A stretch of 10,695 bases of DNA from Verrucomicrobiota bacterium (GTDB lineage: Bacteria > Verrucomicrobiota > Verrucomicrobiia > Limisphaerales > AV2). Below are positions 7,501 through 10,695 of this stretch, piece after piece (positions within the stretch are counted from its first letter, which is position 1; each line of letters opens with the position of its first letter). The translations under genes were made by a program, and so were the position numbers. The notes under the pieces were generated by a model. The model searched no databases. It saw only the letters and a list, made by a program, of their open reading frames with translations, and was not told the origin of the DNA. Location of the stretch: NCBI GenBank assembly GCA_003219345.1, contig QHOP01000053.1, forward strand, positions 1-10,695. The letters run 5' to 3'.

Positions 7501-7992
7501 GTGTTTGTGCAGGTGGCCCAGGCCGGCCGCCAGAGACAGGCCGAGTCTCAGACATTCCTCAAAGGGCAAGCGACCACGGCTAAGCATCTCCCTTTCGAGC
7601 GTCTTGGGCTCATAGGTGGCGGGATCAATTTTTTCGGCGGAAACCGCATCATCGCTCAGCTCCATGACGTAATAGAAGCAATCATCCTGGTCGTTCCGGC
7701 CCACTTGGAGAATATCGATCAGGTCGTCATGCGTGCGGGACACCGGCTCGAACTTCTTGATGCCGTTGAACTCCCGCTCGTACGGGCGTTCGTCCGAGAA
7801 GGTTTGTCGATAGATGACTTTGACCGCGCGATAAGTACCCATCACATTTCGCGCCAGCCATACCTCACCATAACTGCCGCTGCCTATGCACCGAAGCAAC
7901 TCGTGATCGGGAATGTGCGGCGGCTGACCCCGGATCGTGCTCAGCAGGCCGGTGTCAGTTCGACGGGGTGTCAATGGCAGGCTTTCCGACAT
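4534..7992 (-). CDS. transmembrane Ser/Thr protein kinase with about 15 WD40 repeats
   Basis: 1152 residues. The Hanks-type kinase domain spans about 30-285: glycine loop GSGSYGEV 37-44, AVK lysine K58, HRDIKPSN 168-175 with catalytic D170, metal-binding D187 in DIG (usual DFG), PPE 208-210 in place of APE, D218 of ADIYSLG, and R272. HRD, Lys and Asp are all present, so activity is expected. One membrane helix at about 307-324 (IGLVAAIVLLVAAAAYY) puts the kinase in the cytoplasm and the rest outside. A TPR-like helical segment (about 333-388) is followed by roughly 15 repeats of the pattern FSPDG..(I/V)VTAS.D.T..VWD between about 400 and 1036, enough for two seven-bladed propellers. A TPR-like tail (1094-1142, AEAAAEAGQWSAAVFHWSQL) ends the protein. 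ATG is preceded by GAAGG with 9-base spacing. This kinase-membrane-propeller design is common in Planctomycetota and Verrucomicrobiota; the ligand or scaffold partners are unknown. Confidence 0.95.
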   Translation of the reverse strand: MSESLPLTPRRTDTGLLSTIRGQPPHIPDHELLRCIGSGSYGEVWLARNVMGTYRAVKVIYRQTFSDERPYEREFNGIKKFEPVSRTHDDLIDILQVGRNDQDDCFYYVMELSDDAVSAEKIDPATYEPKTLEREMLSRGRLPFEECLRLGLSLAAGLGHLHKHGLIHRDIKPSNIIFVNGIPKIADIGLVADVESSTSLVGTEGFIPPEGPGTVQADIYSLGKVLYEISTGHDRQVFPALPTQLEEISEQEDFLELNEVIIRACESDPHKRYNSADELRADLLLLQAGKSVKRLRLLERRLALLSRIGLVAAIVLLVAAAAYYQVNRDRRLARQNLADSHVAYGTRLIDEGDLSGALPSFAQALRLEQSDVERAKRHRVHLGVVLRQCPKLIRVWFQDGRVNAAGFSPNGRRVVIAGINGSAAVWDVEGNLQVFRLTGHNPEKGVESACFSRDGRFLLTAGEDRTVRVWNAENGEEITAVSPLLHPDTVYCASFSPLGDRIVTACEDGKVRVWTMGAPDPPREFVAHSEAVRHASFSPDGRWIVTASVDGTAKIWRADTCVQAGVPMRHQNWVFQACFSPDSASVVTASYDKTARVWDAATGKLITTLHPDAPVHSAQFSPDGRYIVTTCWDYDFSTRVWEASTGKEAVPPLKHTSYPTSASFGPAGNRILTTCANGVSHLWDLAGNKWVASPTPVFYSPDGNAFATFEGDLLRVWNATTDTAISPGIRPEYPVHDVKLNRDGSRLLIITTRTQPAGKTAFFGQVWTTSSAQALSPLFPADDSITSSVLSATAHRMITAAGTVVQIWDAIGGRVSFPLRHPKRVEQAVLSPDASRLVTIAGTNAYLWNAITGVQLQVWSHPSKVSHVEFSANGRQVVTASGSGGMTKRYAQVWDVVTGEKVGEPFWHNDGVLFAAFSPDGKRVVTASEDRSAVVWEIATGKMAGSPLIHKHQVLEAHFSPDGRWIVSLDAEDTVQVWDAATSTPITPRLKHPFPVWDVQFIANGSRIVAKSEKAGRWIDWQTTGNPQPALWRIWDLTPDPRPVDELMLLSQMLSGHKGDQIGGGLPLENEALQIAWRKLSAQYPSDFTVSQQETVAWHQREAEAAAEAGQWSAAVFHWSQLIQVKPDDQTFRDRCAAAQKRLGSERTRRTE

Positions 7993-8001
7993 AATCCGTA
8001 A

Positions 8002-8006
8002 CCTTC
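8002..8006 (-). promoter_or_regulatory. ribosome binding site of the kinase gene
   Basis: GAAGG on the minus strand, 9 bases before ATG 7992-7990. It supports this start. It is the only purine-rich Shine-Dalgarno-like site of note before any gene in the window. Confidence 0.5.
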
Positions 8007-8054
8007 ACGAAAGACTTCCACACTCGCCTTCTCCCGACTCGGCCGGTTCCAAAG

Positions 8055-10695
8055 TCAAACATTGCGCCTCTTTGGCAGACGCCGGTCGCGGCTCAATTTC
8101 TCCTGCGCCTTGCCCGATGCCGGGGAACTGGCGTTACGATCCGGCGGGCCATTGGCGGCTGCTTTCCAAAGCGGGTCGAAGTCCGGCGCCTGATGTGATG
8201 TGCCTCCCCAAGTGCTTTCGACGGGTCTGTGTTGGATCAGGGAAGGGGCATGGTAACAGATCGGCACACCCAGCTCCACAGCGAAGTACGGCAGCTTGCG
8301 ATCCAACGGGGCCTGGATCGTTCCCCAGTGCTTGAGGGTGTATCTCACCATTTCCATCGAAAGGAGCAGCGCCTGACTGCCGTAAACCGCGTTCGGCTCC
8401 GCGACGAAAAAGTGATTCTCCACGTCGCACGCCAGTGGATTGACGTCCGGATTATATAAACTGCCAAAGGCCAGCGTCCGGGCGTTCAGGGGCCTCCAGT
8501 TTACGAGGTTATGCCAGAAAAACCGGTTAAACTCCAGGTCGTCTTCGAGCAGCAATACGTAATCCGCTCCCGATCGGAGACCGTTCAACAATGCCTGCCG
8601 GTGCGTATGGGCGATTCGCAACACGCGATTCTTATATCGCGAACAGTCCAGCTGGAGGGAAACGCGTCTGTGGCCCCAGTCCGTCGCCGCCAGCTTTTTC
8701 AGGGTTCGCTTTCTTTGCTCCCGGCGCTCGATGCATGAAACCATCCACGCTTCGATTCTTATCTCGCCATCGGTGGGCTTCGGAACTGTTGACCGTTTTG
8801 GTACGGCAATGAGCCGGGACTTAAATCGGTTTATTCCGCCGTCCCAAGTCTCTCGCAATTGCCTGAGATACGACCGGCATTCCGCTTCATGCCGGAAACC
8901 TTTGATCCGCCTGTTGGTCAGAAACAGATTCCATTTGTCCCGGTTGCGGTGCTGGAAGATGCGCCGGCCCTGGAAATCATATTGACACATGGCCCCGGGA
9001 AGCCGGTGGATCGGCTTAGGCGGCATCGCATAGGGTTGATTCAGCTTTCGGAATGCGAGATGGAACGTTTCCTTGTCGCCATGGACATGTTTGTCGAAGA
9101 AGTCCGAGTTCTCGTTATACCACATCGTCAAGCACAGCGGCCGCCAGCATTTCTCCTTATCGACCAGAATCTGTCCGGACTCAAAGGGAGGCTCTTTGCG
9201 ATAGGGAACCCCGCAAAACGCCCAGACCCGGCGCAGCGGCTCCAGGCGCTTGAAGTCCGGCCAGAAAACGGCGCCGGTTGCCTTGAACTGCGGCGTTTCG
9301 AACAGGAACTCCGGATCCACCACCGGAACGTTGTCGGCGTCGAGCAGCAACACCTCTTTGAAGCGGGAGTACAGAATGGCGTAGGGTTTGAGTTCCCATC
9401 CATTGAGGATCCGGACCGGATGCTCCTTTCGCACTTCCGCGCCATCAATGCAGCGAACTCCGAAGGGCTGGACCATCCGCCTCATGGTCAGGTCCAGTTC
9501 CCTCTCGCCGAGATGCCAGAGTTCAATCGGCAACGCGCATCCCAGGCGTCTCAGCCTGTTGATGCACACCCAGGCGTTGGTGAAGAACCTCACGCCGCCT
9601 CCGCAGATCACAATGCCGCGGCCGCGATATCTGCCTGGATACGACGGGATCTTGCGGATAAATCGTTCCGAAGCCGTCCTGACGCTGCGAACGGACAAAG
9701 GTGCGTCGTCGAAAGGGTTGATGCGGGTGGCGGTCACCGCCTTTTGTGCGGCTTTCGCCTGACGGGGCGAAAGCGATTGGATGGCGCCTCCGACGAAATA
9801 TGCTTCGATCCGGCTGATGACTTCGGCTGGAGCGATCATGTCCATGCACTTTGGCAAATGGCCGGCCACGTTCAGACACAGATTCTCCGACTCGTCCCGG
9901 GGATCGCCATCACCCAGAGGATGCGTTCGGTCTCTCCAACAGCCGCCATTTTTGCAGCACGGCAACGCGCCGACCGTGTGGATGAACTGATGGTGCGGAT
10001 AGGCCTCCCAATGAAGCGGTTCTCGGCCGCCAGCGACCACCACGCACGGGCGGTTTGGGGGAAGTCCTGGTTTGGTTTCAACGGCCGCGGCCAGGTGCAT
10101 CAGACAGGTCACGGAACAAAGAACTCCCTGTGCATGGTAAACCAGCCGCACCAACTCCCTGAGCTCTGTCTTTCCCCGTAAATCAATCACTCCCTTCAGC
10201 CGAGGATGGTAGTGGCCTTCCTCGCCCACCTGCACACACTGGATCCTGCCGCGAAAATGGTCCACGACGGCCTGATAACGCTCGACATCCCACCATTTGA
10301 TCGTCACGTCGTACTTGCCGCCGGCGGAGATTATCCAGAATGGAGTGTCTTCTCCGGTCAGTTCCTGCACCTGCGAATACCACGATTTCTCCAGAGGCGA
10401 AATGTGAATGTCGCCTTTGAACGCAGTGGGTGTGATCCGGAGGCCAAGTCGATCGTTCAACCAATGAGTGAAACCGTGAAGGTAATGATAAGGCGTCTGG
10501 TTGCATCGGTTGATCAACGGACACTCGCAATCAATCAACTCGACACGGGGATCTTTTTCGTCCAAGTCAGTCAAATAGGGATTCTCCTCCCACAAATCGG
10601 GGCAGGACGTCCGCACGTCCGTCAGGAATCGACCGGGATAACACCGGTGCAGGTCTCTCACGGCCGCGGTCAACATGACAATATCCCCCGGGGAA
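8055..10695 (-). CDS. three-module glycosyltransferase (GT9-like, GT71-like, GT25-like), 5' end beyond right edge
   Basis: The frame is open to the window edge. The codons before the first ATG (10676) read SPGDIV, giving SPGDIVMLTAAVRDLH, a normal heptosyltransferase-type N-terminal nucleotide-sugar transferase motif, so the true start is outside. Numbering from that Met (873 residues to TGA): residues 1-295 are like ADP-heptose transferases (IISAGGKYDVTIKWW 115-129, SVTCLMHLAAAVE 188-200) with clustered Cys at 240, 241, 246, 267 and 277. Residues about 353-590 are like Mnn1-type alpha-mannosyltransferases (Mannosyl_trans3): GIVICGGG 354-361, GWELKPYAIL 426-435, LLLDADNVPV 443-452 with the DAD metal motif, and GDKETFHLA 533-541. 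Residues about 640-835 resemble GT25/GT2 enzymes, with YVLLLEDDLEF 706-716 and IQHRPVESTWGG 814-825. No signal peptide or membrane segment is visible, so it is probably cytosolic, acting on a surface glycan or a glycoprotein. Donors and acceptor are unknown. The kinase gene follows after 62 bases on the same strand. Confidence 0.88.
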   Translation of the reverse strand, partial: SPGDIVMLTAAVRDLHRCYPGRFLTDVRTSCPDLWEENPYLTDLDEKDPRVELIDCECPLINRCNQTPYHYLHGFTHWLNDRLGLRITPTAFKGDIHISPLEKSWYSQVQELTGEDTPFWIISAGGKYDVTIKWWDVERYQAVVDHFRGRIQCVQVGEEGHYHPRLKGVIDLRGKTELRELVRLVYHAQGVLCSVTCLMHLAAAVETKPGLPPNRPCVVVAGGREPLHWEAYPHHQFIHTVGALPCCKNGGCWRDRTHPLGDGDPRDESENLCLNVAGHLPKCMDMIAPAEVISRIEAYFVGGAIQSLSPRQAKAAQKAVTATRINPFDDAPLSVRSVRTASERFIRKIPSYPGRYRGRGIVICGGGVRFFTNAWVCINRLRRLGCALPIELWHLGERELDLTMRRMVQPFGVRCIDGAEVRKEHPVRILNGWELKPYAILYSRFKEVLLLDADNVPVVDPEFLFETPQFKATGAVFWPDFKRLEPLRRVWAFCGVPYRKEPPFESGQILVDKEKCWRPLCLTMWYNENSDFFDKHVHGDKETFHLAFRKLNQPYAMPPKPIHRLPGAMCQYDFQGRRIFQHRNRDKWNLFLTNRRIKGFRHEAECRSYLRQLRETWDGGINRFKSRLIAVPKRSTVPKPTDGEIRIEAWMVSCIERREQRKRTLKKLAATDWGHRRVSLQLDCSRYKNRVLRIAHTHRQALLNGLRSGADYVLLLEDDLEFNRFFWHNLVNWRPLNARTLAFGSLYNPDVNPLACDVENHFFVAEPNAVYGSQALLLSMEMVRYTLKHWGTIQAPLDRKLPYFAVELGVPICYHAPSLIQHRPVESTWGGTSHQAPDFDPLWKAAANGPPDRNASSPASGKAQEKLSRDRRLPKRRNV

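Noticed and set aside
4534..7992. WD40-encoding DNA considered as a tandem DNA repeat array
   Set aside because: The repeats are diverged at the DNA level and explained by protein blades; no recent tandem duplication is visible.
6970..8001. 343-codon plus-strand open frame
   Set aside because: Antisense to the kinase catalytic domain, which is unambiguous on the minus strand.
8859..10181. 440-codon plus-strand open frame
   Set aside because: Antisense to the glycosyltransferase; no domain seen in it.

Overview
The window holds five protein-coding genes, two of them cut by the window edges, and one repeat-rich intergenic stretch. No tRNA, rRNA, CRISPR array, transposase or convincing rho-independent terminator was seen. 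The DNA is GC-rich. Three things fit a Verrucomicrobiota genome of the Pedosphaera/Limisphaerales type: a transmembrane Ser/Thr kinase fused to WD40 propellers, a glycosyltransferase with three catalytic-type modules, and a short intergenic element of the 'gctgaggacagcctgtcctacc' kind. This placement is inferred from gene style and remembered sequence style; no search was run. Planctomycetota is the main alternative.

Layout. (1) 1-671, minus: N-terminal part of a GAF-domain sensory protein, probably a sensor kinase, running off the left edge. A longer open frame on the plus strand (9-698) hides it. (2) 672-1110: divergent intergenic region with two copies of an imperfect 28/30-bp direct repeat and four or more small perfect inverted repeats. 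(3) 1111-2178 and 2171-4351, plus: a two-gene operon with an 8-base overlap. It encodes a HlyD-like membrane-fusion protein and a BcsA-like processive GT2 synthase with a C-terminal PilZ-like domain. (4) 4352-4533: short convergent junction. (5) 4534-7992, minus: transmembrane Ser/Thr kinase with about 15 WD40 repeats. (6) 8055-10695, minus: glycosyltransferase with GT9-like, GT71-like and GT25-like modules, running off the right edge at its 5' end.

How the genes may work together. The plus-strand pair looks like a self-contained exopolysaccharide synthase/exporter. It lacks BcsB, BcsZ and BcsC, so it resembles alginate-type (Alg8/Alg44) or mixed-linkage beta-glucan-type (BgsA/BgsB) systems more than a classical cellulose operon. 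The minus-strand pair, glycosyltransferase then kinase 62 bases downstream, could be co-transcribed. Both halves concern surface glycans and signalling, but a functional link between them is inference only.

The most noteworthy items are the three-module glycosyltransferase with a cysteine cluster in its first module, the PilZ-like domain whose second c-di-GMP motif is degraded, and the palindrome/direct-repeat cluster in front of the synthase operon. I do not see a clear-cut new defence or mobile system.
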